A stretch of 64,000 nt of DNA from the NCBI GenBank assembly GCA_041394285.1, contig JAWKIL010000020.1, forward strand, positions 1 to 64,000. The letters run 5' to 3'. The translations under genes were made by a program, and so were the position numbers. The notes under the pieces were generated by a model. That model ran no database searches, was not told the origin of the DNA, and worked only from the letters and a program-made list of their open reading frames with translations. The DNA is from CADEDH01 sp041394285. GTDB taxonomy: Bacteria; Actinomycetota; Acidimicrobiia; Acidimicrobiales; SZUA-35. This document shows, in pieces, positions 25,251 through 33,512 of this stretch (the stretch's first letter is position 1; the number at the start of each line of letters is the position of its first letter).

Positions 25251-26346
25251 TCTTGCCCAGGCTGGTCCGGGGCAGCACCTCCGAGCGGAGCTCCAGCTCC
25301 CGGGGGGCGTACCACGGGCCGAGGGACTCCTTCACCGCCGCCCGCAGCTCCTCCAGGCGGGGAGGAGCTGCCGGGTCGGCCGGAACCACCACCGCCACCA
25401 CCCGGTGGCCCCAATCGGCGTCGGGTCGGCCCACCACCGCCACCTCGGCCACCCCCGGGTGACGGGCCAACACGGCCTCCACCCGGTCGGGCCACACCTT
25501 CTCGCCGCCGGTGACGATCACATCGTCGCCCCGACCCTCCACCACCAGCTGACCGTCGGGCCCGAGGTGGCCCAGATCGCCGGTGGCGAACCAGCCGCCG
25601 GCGCGGAAGGGGTCGGGGTCGTGGCGGTAGGCCCGCAGCAGCATGGGGCAGCGCAGCAGGATCTCGCCCTCCGGGCTGAACGACATCTCCACCCCGGCCA
25701 GCGGGCGGCCCTCGTAGACCACGCCCGAGCCGGTCTCGGTGAGCCCGTAGGTGGCGATGGTGTTGGCCGGCCGGTCGGGGGGCGGGGCGGCCCCACCCAG
25801 CAGGATGATCCGGAACCGCTCGGCCGGCACCTGGGCCAGGGCCCGGGTGACGAACGAGGCCAGCGTCGCTCCCCGGTCCAGCGCGTCCACGGTGGCGGCG
25901 GGGGAGAAGTGGTCGTGGACCTCCACCGGGGTGCCGGTGAGGATCGAGCGCAGGATCACCGACAGGCCGCCGATGTGGGCCACCGGTAGGCAGGCCAACC
26001 ACCGGTCGGCCGCAGGATCGACGGCCAGGGCGGCACTGATGGCCCGGGCCGACGCCTCGACACCGGCGTGGGTGTGGATCGCCACCTTGGGCTGGCCGGT
26101 GGTGCCGCTGGTGGCGATCAGCAGGGCGTCGCCGGCCTCGGTCGGCCGGCCCCCCTCCATCCGGTGGCGCTCGCCGTGCTCGTCGATCACCGCCGTGGGG
26201 GCGATGGCGGCCACCTGGCGGGCCCGCTCGTCGGGCGGAAGGCGCAGATCGAGCGGGGCGAAGGCGTCGCCGGCGTCCCACACACGGCGGATCGCGTCCA
26301 CGTAGGCCGGTCCGGCCGGCATCGCCAGAGCTACCACCTCGGCCAC
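25219..26346 (-). CDS. menE: o-Succinylbenzoate-CoA ligase-like AMP-forming enzyme
   Basis: A 375-residue adenylate-forming ligase. The phosphate-binding loop is LLIATSGTTGQPKVAIHTH, then ATYGLTETGSG, GWFATGDLGHLG, and the C-terminal catalytic lysine LGKIRRNAL. The protein is shorter than general acyl-CoA synthetases and lacks most of their N-terminal domain, as in compact MenE proteins. MenE activates o-succinylbenzoate with CoA in menaquinone synthesis. MenF, MenB, MenD, MenH and MenC elsewhere in the window support this call over a generic acyl-CoA ligase. GTG 26346 is chosen; ATG 26322 is an alternative. Only 24 bases separate it from the divergent aminotransferase start. Confidence 0.78.
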   Translation of the reverse strand: MAEVVALAMPAGPAYVDAIRRVWDAGDAFAPLDLRLPPDERARQVAAIAPTAVIDEHGERHRMEGGRPTEAGDALLIATSGTTGQPKVAIHTHAGVEASARAISAALAVDPAADRWLACLPVAHIGGLSVILRSILTGTPVEVHDHFSPAATVDALDRGATLASFVTRALAQVPAERFRIILLGGAAPPPDRPANTIATYGLTETGSGVVYEGRPLAGVEMSFSPEGEILLRCPMLLRAYRHDPDPFRAGGWFATGDLGHLGPDGQLVVEGRGDDVIVTGGEKVWPDRVEAVLARHPGVAEVAVVGRPDADWGHRVVAVVVPADPAAPPRLEELRAAVKESLGPWYAPRELELRSEVLPRTSLGKIRRNALAPTL

Positions 26347-26370
26347 CCTGCAAGAGTACTGTCTCTCCCC

Positions 26371-27318
26371 GTGACCCAGGTGCCTGGCGATGCGGCGGCC
26401 CCACCAGACCCGGCGGGGGTGGTGTGGCGGGACGGGCGGCTCATCCCCTGGGCCGAGGCCACCGTGCACGTCCTGTCCCACGCTGCCAACCGGGGCTCGG
26501 AGGTGTTCGACGTGCTCCGGGTGCTGCCCGGGCCGGGTGGGGGAGGGGCGCCGGTTGCGGTGGGCCTGCGGCCCCACGTGGCCCGCTTCGAGCACTCGAT
26601 GGCCCTCATGGGGATGGCCAGCCCGTGGGACATCGGCACCCTGGAGCGGGCGGTGGCCGAGACCGTGGCCGCCAACCCGGGCCCGGCCGACCGGTTGGTG
26701 AAGCTGGTGGCGGCGTGGGCCGAGGTGCCGCCGGCCACGGTGCCCACGTCGCTCGTGCCCGTGGTGTTCGTGGCCTGCGCCCCGATCGCTTCGCCCGGGG
26801 TCCTGGCCGACCAGCCGGCCCGCCTGCGGTCGGTGCCGGGGGGCCGGATCCCGGCCGACGTGCTCCCGACCACGCTGAAGGTGGCGGCGCTGTACACGGC
26901 GGCCGTCCGCCTCCAGCTGGCGGCCCGGGCCGACGGGTACGACGACGTGCTGCTGCGCACGGCCGACGGCGACCTTGCCGAGGCCCCCAGCCAGAGCCTG
27001 CTGGTGGTCACGGACGACGGCCACCTCCTGGCGCCGCCGCTCGACTCGGTGCTCGACGGCGTCACCCGCCGCCTGGTGCTCGACCTGGCTCTCGACCGGG
27101 GCCTGGCCGTCGACGTCCGCTCGATCCGCTGGGACGAGGTCACCGGGGCGGCGGAGCTCCTGCTCGTGTCGACGAGCCGGTTCATCCGGCCCGTGGCCGA
27201 GCTCGACGACGTCGCCTACCCCGCCCCGGGCCCGGTGGCCGCCCAGCTGGGCGCCGACCTCGACGCCCTGGTTGGGGGCCGGCACCGCCTGTCGGGCCGT
27301 TGGCTGACGCCCCTGTGA
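26371..27318 (+). CDS. Class IV aminotransferase-like protein
   Basis: A 315-residue fold-type IV PLP protein. It shows VHVLSHAANRGSEVFDVLRV as the N-terminal motif, VLPTTLKVAALYTAAVRLQ with the putative PLP lysine, and EAPSQSLLVVTDDG in place of the usual E-x-x-xSNxF signature. This divergence makes the reaction uncertain: branched-chain aminotransferase, D-amino acid transaminase and 4-amino-4-deoxychorismate lyase are all possible. The GTG start lies 24 bases from the divergent menE start. The stop is three bases from the convergent cytochrome c gene stop. A chorismate link to the men genes is only suggestive. Confidence 0.7.
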   Translation: MTQVPGDAAAPPDPAGVVWRDGRLIPWAEATVHVLSHAANRGSEVFDVLRVLPGPGGGGAPVAVGLRPHVARFEHSMALMGMASPWDIGTLERAVAETVAANPGPADRLVKLVAAWAEVPPATVPTSLVPVVFVACAPIASPGVLADQPARLRSVPGGRIPADVLPTTLKVAALYTAAVRLQLAARADGYDDVLLRTADGDLAEAPSQSLLVVTDDGHLLAPPLDSVLDGVTRRLVLDLALDRGLAVDVRSIRWDEVTGAAELLLVSTSRFIRPVAELDDVAYPAPGPVAAQLGADLDALVGGRHRLSGRWLTPL

Positions 27319-27321
27319 CGC

Positions 27322-27798
27322 TCAGCCGGCGGTCGTCGAGGTGCTGCCGGGTGTCCGCCAGTCGGGGTTGTCGGGAGCATCCTTCTCCCACGACCGGATG
27401 TAGGTGACGACAGCTTTGATCTGCTCCGAGGTGAGGGGGCCGGCGTGATCCTGGGAGAAGGCGGCCATCTGGGTACCGGGCACGCCCACCGAGACGAGCA
27501 GCTCGATCTGGGCGTTGGTGGCCGACGACAGGAACTGCTGGGAGTTGAGCGAGGGCCCGACCCCGCCTTCGCCGTTGAGCCCGTGGCACGAGGCGCAGGT
27601 CACCGACCACGTCTGCTCACCCGAGGTGGCCAGGGCCTGCAGCTGGCTGGCCCGTTCGTCCTCCCGGCTGGTGGGCTCCACCACCCGGTACAGGGGGAAG
27701 ATCAGCACGAGGGCCACCATCAGGGCGAACCCGACGGCCATCAGCTTGTTGGTGGAGCGTTCGAGCTCCTCGTCGGTCTCGTACAGCCCGGTGGACAT
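27322..27798 (-). CDS. Membrane-anchored monoheme cytochrome c of the bc-type operon
   Basis: A 158-residue protein with an N-terminal membrane helix (LMAVGFALMVALVLIFPLYRVV) and one class I heme site, CASCHGLNGEGGVGPSL. GTQMAAFSQ supplies a likely axial methionine. The heme domain should face outside. It is the last gene of the leftward bc-type operon; its ATG lies one base after the Rieske stop. It probably carries electrons between the bc complex and the ba3 oxidase CuA site, or forms the complex's second c subunit. Confidence 0.85.
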   Translation of the reverse strand: MSTGLYETDEELERSTNKLMAVGFALMVALVLIFPLYRVVEPTSREDERASQLQALATSGEQTWSVTCASCHGLNGEGGVGPSLNSQQFLSSATNAQIELLVSVGVPGTQMAAFSQDHAGPLTSEQIKAVVTYIRSWEKDAPDNPDWRTPGSTSTTAG

Positions 27799-27799
27799 G

Positions 27800-28309
27800 T
27801 CAGCCCTGACCTTCCGCCGCGCACGACGGCCCGGTGGGGTCCTCGACCGGACCCGATCCCGGGGCCGGGCCCTCTTCCCGGGAGCCGGTGTCGATGTAGA
27901 GCAGGCCGTCGTCGGCGTTGACCGAGGTCGGGTAGCGGTCCATGCCCCGGGGGGCGGGGCCGGCCACGTACTCGCCCGACCGGCTGAACACCGAGCCGTG
28001 GCACGGGCACTCGAAGCGGCCCGACGACTCGCAGAACGGCACCCGGCAGCCGAGGTGGGTGCACTTCTCGGACAGGGCCCGGACGTCGCCGTCGACCTTG
28101 GTCAGGTACGACCGGGCCGCCGCCACCTCGATGATGCCGGTGTCGGGCACCGCCTCGGGTTTGATCGCCCGCACCAGCCCGCCGAAGCCGGTGGTGCGCA
28201 GCGGTTGCAGCAGGTCCCACGAGGTCCAGGCGGCGGCCACGGCGATCAGGCCGGTGCCGGCGCCCCACAAGCGGGCCAGGAACTGCCGCCTCTGGATGAA
28301 CTCAGCCAT
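27800..28309 (-). CDS. qcrA: Rieske [2Fe-2S] subunit of the menaquinol:cytochrome c reductase
   Basis: A 169-residue Rieske protein. The N-terminus RRQFLARLWGAGTGLIAVAAAW is Tat-like and probably remains as a membrane anchor. Cluster ligands are in CTHLGCRVPFC and CPCHGSVFSRSGEYVAGPAPRG, with an additional cysteine pair able to form the usual disulfide. It accepts the first electron from quinol at the outer face. The gene lies 36 bases after the cytochrome b C-terminal gene and one base before the monoheme cytochrome c gene. It is shorter than three-helix actinobacterial QcrA and resembles the b6f/Bacillus type. Confidence 0.9.
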   Translation of the reverse strand: MAEFIQRRQFLARLWGAGTGLIAVAAAWTSWDLLQPLRTTGFGGLVRAIKPEAVPDTGIIEVAAARSYLTKVDGDVRALSEKCTHLGCRVPFCESSGRFECPCHGSVFSRSGEYVAGPAPRGMDRYPTSVNADDGLLYIDTGSREEGPAPGSGPVEDPTGPSCAAEGQG

Positions 28310-28345
28310 TGCTCTGCATCCTCCTCAACTGCTTCGGCCTTCGGC

Positions 28346-28957
28346 TCACAGCTCGCCGTGCCATTCCTGCCAGGGCCACACCCAGCCCCAGTTCGGTCCC
28401 CGGAAGGCGAAGCCGACCAGCGTGAGGATCACGAACAGGACGAGGAAGGTGGTGAAGGTGGCCACCGCCACCCGGCGGTGCTGGGGCTTCAGGAACAGGC
28501 TGCGGTCGATGTAGGGCAGCGCCATCAGCCCCACGATGATGGCGGTGGGGATCAGGACCCCCGCCACCAGGGGGTGGAAGTGGGCCAGCAGCTCCTGGAG
28601 GGCGGCGAAGTACCACGGCGCTTTCTCCGGGTTGGGGGTGACGGTGGGATTGGCCACCTCCCGCAGGGGGGCGTCGACGAACACGGCGATCACCGCCACC
28701 AGGAGCGTCACCGACAGGCCGGCCACGGCGTGGCGCACCAGCAGGTGGGGCCACACCAGCACCATGTCGTCGTCGGACGGCTCCTTGCGTTCGCCGGCCA
28801 CCGGCTTGCCCGGCACCATGCCCAGCACCCGCCGGCCGTCGATGTTGGCCGGGTCGGGCCGCAGCCGGACCGGCGTCTCGGTACCGGCACCGGGGCTGGC
28901 GGTCGTCGCTGTGCGTTGGGCGGCGTTCGCCGCGATCTGCTCAGACATCGGGCTCAT
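28346..28957 (-). CDS. Cytochrome b C-terminal (subunit IV/PetD-like) subunit
   Basis: A 203-residue membrane protein. After about 70 hydrophilic residues it has NPTVTPNPEKAPWYFAALQELL, which matches the PetD/QcrC quinol-site region (PEKAPWYF replaces the PEWY region), and three membrane helices. FAFRGPNWGWVWPWQEW is at the C-terminus. It supplies helices E-G of the split cytochrome b. ATG 28957 overlaps the upstream N-terminal cytochrome b gene by 17 bases and has GGAG ten bases upstream; ATG 28948 is possible. No heme c motif is fused here, unlike Bacillus QcrC. Confidence 0.86.
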   Translation of the reverse strand: MSPMSEQIAANAAQRTATTASPGAGTETPVRLRPDPANIDGRRVLGMVPGKPVAGERKEPSDDDMVLVWPHLLVRHAVAGLSVTLLVAVIAVFVDAPLREVANPTVTPNPEKAPWYFAALQELLAHFHPLVAGVLIPTAIIVGLMALPYIDRSLFLKPQHRRVAVATFTTFLVLFVILTLVGFAFRGPNWGWVWPWQEWHGEL

Positions 28958-29732
28958 TCCGTTCCAGCTCCAGCATCGAGTCCTTGCGCCACCGCCACAG
29001 GTGGATCATCAGCACGAAGATCAGGGTGGTGGGCAGCACCGCCACGTGGAGCACGTAGAAGCGCAGCAGGGTGGCCGATCCCACCGTGGAGCCGCCCAGC
29101 ATCAGGCTCTGCACCTGGTCGCCGATGAAGGGCACGTACGACGCCATCTGGGTGCCGACCGTGACCGCCCAGTAGGCCAGCTGGTCCCAGGGGAGCAGGT
29201 AGCCGGTGAACGACATCAGCAGGGTGAGGGTGAGGAGGACCACCCCGATGACCCAGTTGAACTCCCGGGGCGGCTTGTAGGCCCCCCGGTAGAACACCTT
29301 GCCCATGTGGGCCACCACCGCCAGCACCATCAGGTGGGCCGACCAGCGGTGCACGTTGCGCACGTACTGCCCGAAGGCCACCTCGGCCTGGAGGGTCTGG
29401 ATGTTGGTGTAGGCCGAGCCGGGCGACGGCACGTAGAAGAACATCAGGTACACGCCCGACAGCACGAGCGAGCCCAGCAGCACGGTGGAGATCACGCCCA
29501 GGTACCACGAGTACTTGAACCCCAGCTCGGCCTTGCGCACCTTCACCGGGTAGATGTGGAGCAGGAAGCTCGACCAGTGGGAGGCGGCGGCGTCGCGTGG
29601 GGTGTGGCGGCGCGGGGTCCGCCAGATCGACCGGCCGACCGATGTCGCCCTGACCCGGTCGATCGGTCCCGAGGGTCGCACCGGCGGTGGGTTCGGCGTC
29701 GGCTCGGTCCGGTCCTGTTCGATCACTGCCAC
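28941..29732 (-). CDS. qcrB: Cytochrome b N-terminal (b6-like) subunit
   Basis: A 263-residue cytochrome b6-like subunit with four core membrane helices. Heme-b histidines lie in HRWSAHLMVLAVVAHMGKVFYRG and in LHVAVLPTTLIFVLMIHLWRW. The Qo-region TGYLLPWDQLAYWA is intact. An extension of roughly 50 polar residues precedes the core. I use GTG 29732 because AGGAG lies seven bases upstream. The first codons overlap the end of the flavoprotein gene by ten bases. With the PetD-like protein, Rieske and cytochromes c it forms a split-b quinol:cytochrome c oxidoreductase. Confidence 0.9.
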   Translation of the reverse strand: MAVIEQDRTEPTPNPPPVRPSGPIDRVRATSVGRSIWRTPRRHTPRDAAASHWSSFLLHIYPVKVRKAELGFKYSWYLGVISTVLLGSLVLSGVYLMFFYVPSPGSAYTNIQTLQAEVAFGQYVRNVHRWSAHLMVLAVVAHMGKVFYRGAYKPPREFNWVIGVVLLTLTLLMSFTGYLLPWDQLAYWAVTVGTQMASYVPFIGDQVQSLMLGGSTVGSATLLRFYVLHVAVLPTTLIFVLMIHLWRWRKDSMLELERNEPDV

Positions 29733-31633
29733 GGTGGGACTCCTACTCCTGACCACATGGCCATCGACAACGCCTTGGGGGGACAACGCTCGATGCACAG
29801 CCCGCAGCGGATGCAGGCCTCCTCGTCGAGCAGGAGGGCGGTCTGCCCGGTGCCGACGGTTGCGTCGATCTCCTCGCCCGGCACGAGCGAGATCACGTTC
29901 ACCGGGCACACGTCGGCGCACAGGGCGCACAGCACGCAGGCCTCGGTGTCGAGCACGATGTTGGCGAAGCACCGCAGGCAGCGGTTGGCCTCGCACCGGG
30001 CCTGCTCAGGGGTGAAGCCGAGCTCCACCTCGGCCAGGCCCATCCGGCGGCCGGTGTCGCGGGTGGGCACGGCCACCCGGTCCTGGCGGTCGTACAGGTC
30101 GTCGAGCCGGTGGAACTGGCGGAGCTCCACCATGGTGCCGGGGTGGCGGCCGTTGGTGGCGGGGGAGCCGGGGGAGAGGGCGGCGGCCCCGTTGGGGTCG
30201 GCCTCCCCGCTCAGGGCCCGGTGGATGTCGGCAGCCGAGCGGCGGCCGTCGGCGATGGCGTCGATGAGGGTGCGGGGACCCTTGGCCGCATCGCCTCCGG
30301 CCCACACCCCCGGAATCGAGGTGGCGCCCGTCTCGTTGTCGACGGCGATCGTGCGCCGGGGGCTCGTCTCGGGCCCGTCGGGGCCCAGGGCCTCCAGGTC
30401 GATGGCCTGGCCGATGGCCAGGATGATCGTGTCGGCCTCCAGCACCTGGCGATCCTCGGGATCGAACACCGGGGCGAAGCGGTGATCGGCGTCGAACACC
30501 GAGCGCACACCGATGGTCTCCAGACCGGTGGCCCGGCCCCCGGTCACGGTGATGGCGGCCGGGCCCCGGCGGTTCACGAACCGGATCCCCTCGTGCTCGG
30601 CCTCCTCGATCTCGAACTCGTGGGCCGGCATCTCGTCGCGAGCCTCGAGCGACACGATCGTGATCTCGCGGGCCCCGGCCCGGCGGGCCGTCCGGGCGGC
30701 GTCGAAGGCGGTGGTCATGGGGTTGCGCTCGCCGTCTGTGCCGTCGGTGCCCGACCGGGCTGTGTTCTCGGCGCCCGACCGGGCTGTGTAGTCGGCGGCC
30801 GACCGGGCTGTGTAGTCGGCGGCCCGCAGGGCGGTGCGGGCGGCGTCCATGGCCACGTCGCCACCACCGATCACGATCACCCGCTCGCCCACGTCGACCT
30901 TGAACCCGCGGTTCATGTTGATCAGGAACTCGATGGCCTTGAACACGCCGTCGGCGTCGGCTCCGGGCAGGTCGAGGCCGCGGCCCAAGGTGGCCCCGAT
31001 GCCGAGGAACACGGCGTCGTGATGCTGGCGCAGCTGGTCGAGCGTGACGTCGTGTCCCAGGCGGACGTCGAGGTGGACGTCGACGCCCATGTTCACGATG
31101 GCGTCGATGTCGGCGGCCAGGACCTTGCGGTCGAGCCGGTACTCGGGGATGCCGAGCCACATGGCGCCGCCCAGCTTGTCGGTGGCCTCGTAGACCGAGA
31201 CCCGGTAGCCGAGGCGGCGCAGATCGTGGGCGCAGGCCATGCCGGCCGGGCCGCCGCCGACGATGCCGATGCTCTGGGGACGGTCGGGGGCCGGGGGCGC
31301 CACCACCAGGGCGTCGGGCCCGTTCTCCGACCCGAACTGCTCGGTCACGAACCGCTTGAGGGCCCGGATGGCGATGGGCCGGTCGATCTTGCCCCGCCGG
31401 CAGGCGTCCTCGCAGGGGGCGGCGCACACCCGGCCGCACACCGAGGCGAACGGGTTGGGGAGTCGGGCCGTGAGGTAGGCCCGGCGGTCGTCGCCGTCGG
31501 CGATGGCGGCCACGTAGAGCCCGGCGTTGGTGTGCACCGGGCAGGCGGCCAGGCAGGGGATGTTCTCGTCGTAGTACTCGAGGTCGGGAACCCCGACGGG
31601 AAGGTCGCCGATGCCGGCCGGTCCGTCCGCCAT
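29723..31633 (-). CDS. GltD-like NAD(P)H/FAD oxidoreductase with C-terminal two-[4Fe-4S] ferredoxin
   Basis: A 636-residue soluble flavoprotein inside the bc-type operon. The N-terminal FeS-binding helical domain has C27, C31, C66, C70, C74 and C78. The FAD loop is GIVGGGPAGMACAHDL (from residue 123) and the NAD(P) loop VIVIGGGDVAMDAART (from 252). Two ferredoxin clusters are C566-C569-C572-C576 and C607-C610-C613-C617. Overlaps with both neighbours indicate tight co-expression. An insert of about 48 residues (271-318) holding TARS repeats splits the NAD(P) domain. It may transfer electrons between NAD(P)H, ferredoxin and the respiratory complex; glutamate synthase function is unlikely because no GltB partner is present. 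Confidence 0.82.
   Translation of the reverse strand: MADGPAGIGDLPVGVPDLEYYDENIPCLAACPVHTNAGLYVAAIADGDDRRAYLTARLPNPFASVCGRVCAAPCEDACRRGKIDRPIAIRALKRFVTEQFGSENGPDALVVAPPAPDRPQSIGIVGGGPAGMACAHDLRRLGYRVSVYEATDKLGGAMWLGIPEYRLDRKVLAADIDAIVNMGVDVHLDVRLGHDVTLDQLRQHHDAVFLGIGATLGRGLDLPGADADGVFKAIEFLINMNRGFKVDVGERVIVIGGGDVAMDAARTALRAADYTARSAADYTARSGAENTARSGTDGTDGERNPMTTAFDAARTARRAGAREITIVSLEARDEMPAHEFEIEEAEHEGIRFVNRRGPAAITVTGGRATGLETIGVRSVFDADHRFAPVFDPEDRQVLEADTIILAIGQAIDLEALGPDGPETSPRRTIAVDNETGATSIPGVWAGGDAAKGPRTLIDAIADGRRSAADIHRALSGEADPNGAAALSPGSPATNGRHPGTMVELRQFHRLDDLYDRQDRVAVPTRDTGRRMGLAEVELGFTPEQARCEANRCLRCFANIVLDTEACVLCALCADVCPVNVISLVPGEEIDATVGTGQTALLLDEEACIRCGLCIERCPPKALSMAMWSGVGVPPWQ
30753..30824. 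repeat. 24-bp in-frame tandem repeat, three units
   Basis: Three 24-bp units (30753, 30777 and 30801) in the flavoprotein gene. The second and third are identical and the first differs at a few positions. They encode eight-residue TARS-containing repeats in the NAD(P)-binding domain. Confidence 0.9.
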
Positions 31634-32529
31634 CACACCCTCGATTCCTTGTGCGCGTACCACAGGGCCGCCAGCACCACACCGAGCCCGGCGCCCCACA
31701 GGCCGAGACCGACCACGTCCTGGCCCGCCCGGGGCAGCTTGCTCACTGCGGAGGTCTTGAGCGCCCAGTCGGGGACCACCACCACCAGCAGGACCACGGC
31801 GGCGACGATGGCCGCCGTCTTGAGCCAGGCATCGAGCCACGGCACCTCGAGCCGGCTGTTCTGGCTGGCCAGGCGAGGGTAGAGCACGAGGCCGCCCACG
31901 GCGGCGGCCAGGAGGAAGGCCACCAGCGAGCCCATGTTGGCCAGCGCCGGCAGCTCGGTGCCGGCCACCGGGCCGGTGGGCCCCACGGGGGCGGTGCCGG
32001 CCGGCACCTGGAATCCGTTCTGGATGTAGGCGATCACGGCCGCGATGTCGTCGTCGGAGAGGGTGGAGAACGACGGCATCACGCCGTTGTAGGTCTGGCC
32101 CAGCACCTCGATCTGGCCCTGCTTGCCGTTGGTGATCACGCCGGTGACGTAGGCCGCGTCCGCCACCTTGGGGTTGCCGTTCAGCGGCGGGTACTGGCCG
32201 GGGAGACCGGTGCCTCCGGGCTGGTGGCACGCCGAGCAGATCTGGGAGTAGACCTCGGAGCCGGCCACGATCTGCGCGGCCCGGGCCGGGTCCATCGTGT
32301 CGGCGGTGGTGGAATCAGCGGTGGTGACGCCGGTGGCGGCTGCCGTGGTGGCGGTGCCGCCGTCCGCTGTGGTGGTGGTGCCGCCGTCGGCTGTGGTGGT
32401 GGTGCCGTCGGTCTGGGCCGCAGCCGGCCGGGGGCCGTGGGCGGTGGTGGCCAGGGCCACCAGCAACGCGGCCGAGGCCAGCGCCACCATGCCGCCTGTC
32501 CGGCCCAACTTGGCGGGGAAACTCCGCAT
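31633..32529 (-). CDS. Secreted/membrane monoheme cytochrome c, first gene of the bc-type operon
   Basis: A 298-residue cytochrome. A signal peptide (ending near RPAAAQ) is followed by a Thr-rich TTTTADGG repeat linker, then a class I heme domain with ICSACHQPGGTGLPG and a candidate methionine in YNGVMPSFS. Three predicted C-terminal membrane helices follow, so the heme domain is tethered outside. The stop overlaps the flavoprotein ATG (ATGA). It is the promoter-proximal gene, divergent from the ba3 oxidase genes across 222 bp. It likely serves as the cytochrome c1 equivalent. Confidence 0.85.
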   Translation of the reverse strand: MRSFPAKLGRTGGMVALASAALLVALATTAHGPRPAAAQTDGTTTTADGGTTTTADGGTATTAAATGVTTADSTTADTMDPARAAQIVAGSEVYSQICSACHQPGGTGLPGQYPPLNGNPKVADAAYVTGVITNGKQGQIEVLGQTYNGVMPSFSTLSDDDIAAVIAYIQNGFQVPAGTAPVGPTGPVAGTELPALANMGSLVAFLLAAAVGGLVLYPRLASQNSRLEVPWLDAWLKTAAIVAAVVLLVVVVPDWALKTSAVSKLPRAGQDVVGLGLWGAGLGVVLAALWYAHKESRV

Positions 32530-32751
32530 CTCCGCTGGCTCCTACTGAGAGAATCTAAGCAAATTTCGACGTGACCCTTGACACCTGCAGGTGACTGCTG
32601 GCACGTTGTCCACCAGCTAGTTCTGGTTGAATCACGCGGTCGCAACTTACGAGCGCAGTGAATGGTGCCAATAGGGCCCTTGGTCCCTACATGCCCTCGT
32701 GTCGGGCAGGGACACTGCGGAGGCATCATCGACTCCTGAACGGAGCTTGCC
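32530..32751. promoter_or_regulatory. Divergent control region between bc-type and ba3 oxidase operons
   Basis: 222 bp of clearly lower GC than the flanks. It contains TTGACA (32578-32583), the palindrome ACCTGCAGGT (32583-32592) and an inverted repeat ACCAG-n6-CTGGT near 32612-32628. TAGATT (minus strand, 32552-32557) could be a -10 element for the bc operon. Both respiratory operons must be started from here, so coordinated control is likely. Boxes are visual guesses only. Confidence 0.4.
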
Positions 32752-32898
32752 GTGACCAACGGTCCCCAGAGCACCGAGGGTGAAGAGCACTTCAAGCCCA
32801 CCGGCACCATCTTCATCCTGGCCATGTTCCTCGCCGCCCTCATCTTGTTGTGGGCGTCGGTCTACGTGATCCTGCTCAGCCGGGGGGTGACGGTGTGA
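32752..32898 (+). CDS. ba3-type cytochrome c oxidase subunit IIa
   Basis: A 48-residue protein with a polar N-terminus (MTNGPQSTEGEEHFKPTG) and one membrane helix (TIFILAMFLAALILLWASVYVILL). Subunit IIa of ba3-type oxidases has this size and the KPxGT-helix pattern; it supplies the helix missing from the short subunit II. GTG start with GGAG six bases upstream. The stop overlaps the subunit II start by four bases. It is too short for most gene callers. Confidence 0.85.
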   Translation: MTNGPQSTEGEEHFKPTGTIFILAMFLAALILLWASVYVILLSRGVTV

Positions 32899-33512
32899 CC
32901 GCCACCGACGCCCCCGATCGACCGTCGGGGGAGCCGCCCGCCGAGCACCTCACGATGGGGATCGACCCCTACGAGAGGAACTGGATGCGGGTGTCGATCC
33001 TGATCCTCGCCGTCTTCTTCGCCGTCGTGACCATCGGCGGGTTCGCCATGGGATTCCAGGTCTCAGGGGTGTCCGGCGAGGTGGACCCCCGCACCCTGGC
33101 CCAGTCCGAGCCGTGGGCCAACCCCGGCCTGCGGGAGGTGGCCCCGGGTGAGTACGAGGCCTACGTGGTGGCCCAGGCCTGGACGTTCAACCCCCGGGTG
33201 CTCGAAGTGCCGGTGGGGTCCAAGGTGACGATCTACGTGACCAGCTCGGACCTGCAGCACGGGTTCAAGGTCACCGATACAAATATCAACATGCAGATCG
33301 TCCCCGGTCAGGTGTCCAAGTTGGTGTACACCTTCGACACGGTGGGTGAATTCCCATATCTGTGCACCGAATACTGCGGCAAAGGACACGCAACGATGTA
33401 TGGCACCGTCAAGGTTGTTGCTGATTCCGGTGAGTCTGCTAGTGGCACAAATGGATCAGCTACAACTGCCGTCAATTCTTCGAGCGGTGCTACCACGGAG
33501 GCGTCCCGATGA
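32895..33512 (+). CDS. ba3-type cytochrome c oxidase subunit II (CuA)
   Basis: A 205-residue subunit II with one N-terminal membrane helix (ILILAVFFAVVTIGGFAMGF). The outer cupredoxin domain holds the CuA ligands: His in DLQHGF and the cluster CTEYCGKGHATM. GTG start overlaps the IIa stop; the stop overlaps the subunit I ATG. The final 40 residues are a Ser/Thr/Ala-rich tail encoded by DNA of markedly lower GC than the rest of the operon. It accepts electrons from the operon's cytochromes c. Confidence 0.92.
   Translation: MTATDAPDRPSGEPPAEHLTMGIDPYERNWMRVSILILAVFFAVVTIGGFAMGFQVSGVSGEVDPRTLAQSEPWANPGLREVAPGEYEAYVVAQAWTFNPRVLEVPVGSKVTIYVTSSDLQHGFKVTDTNINMQIVPGQVSKLVYTFDTVGEFPYLCTEYCGKGHATMYGTVKVVADSGESASGTNGSATTAVNSSSGATTEASR

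Noticed and set aside
29737..32230. Possible start of the flavoprotein gene upstream at 32230
   Set aside because: The extension is antisense-like or out-of-frame reading of the first cytochrome c gene; ATG 31633 overlaps that gene's stop as expected in an operon.
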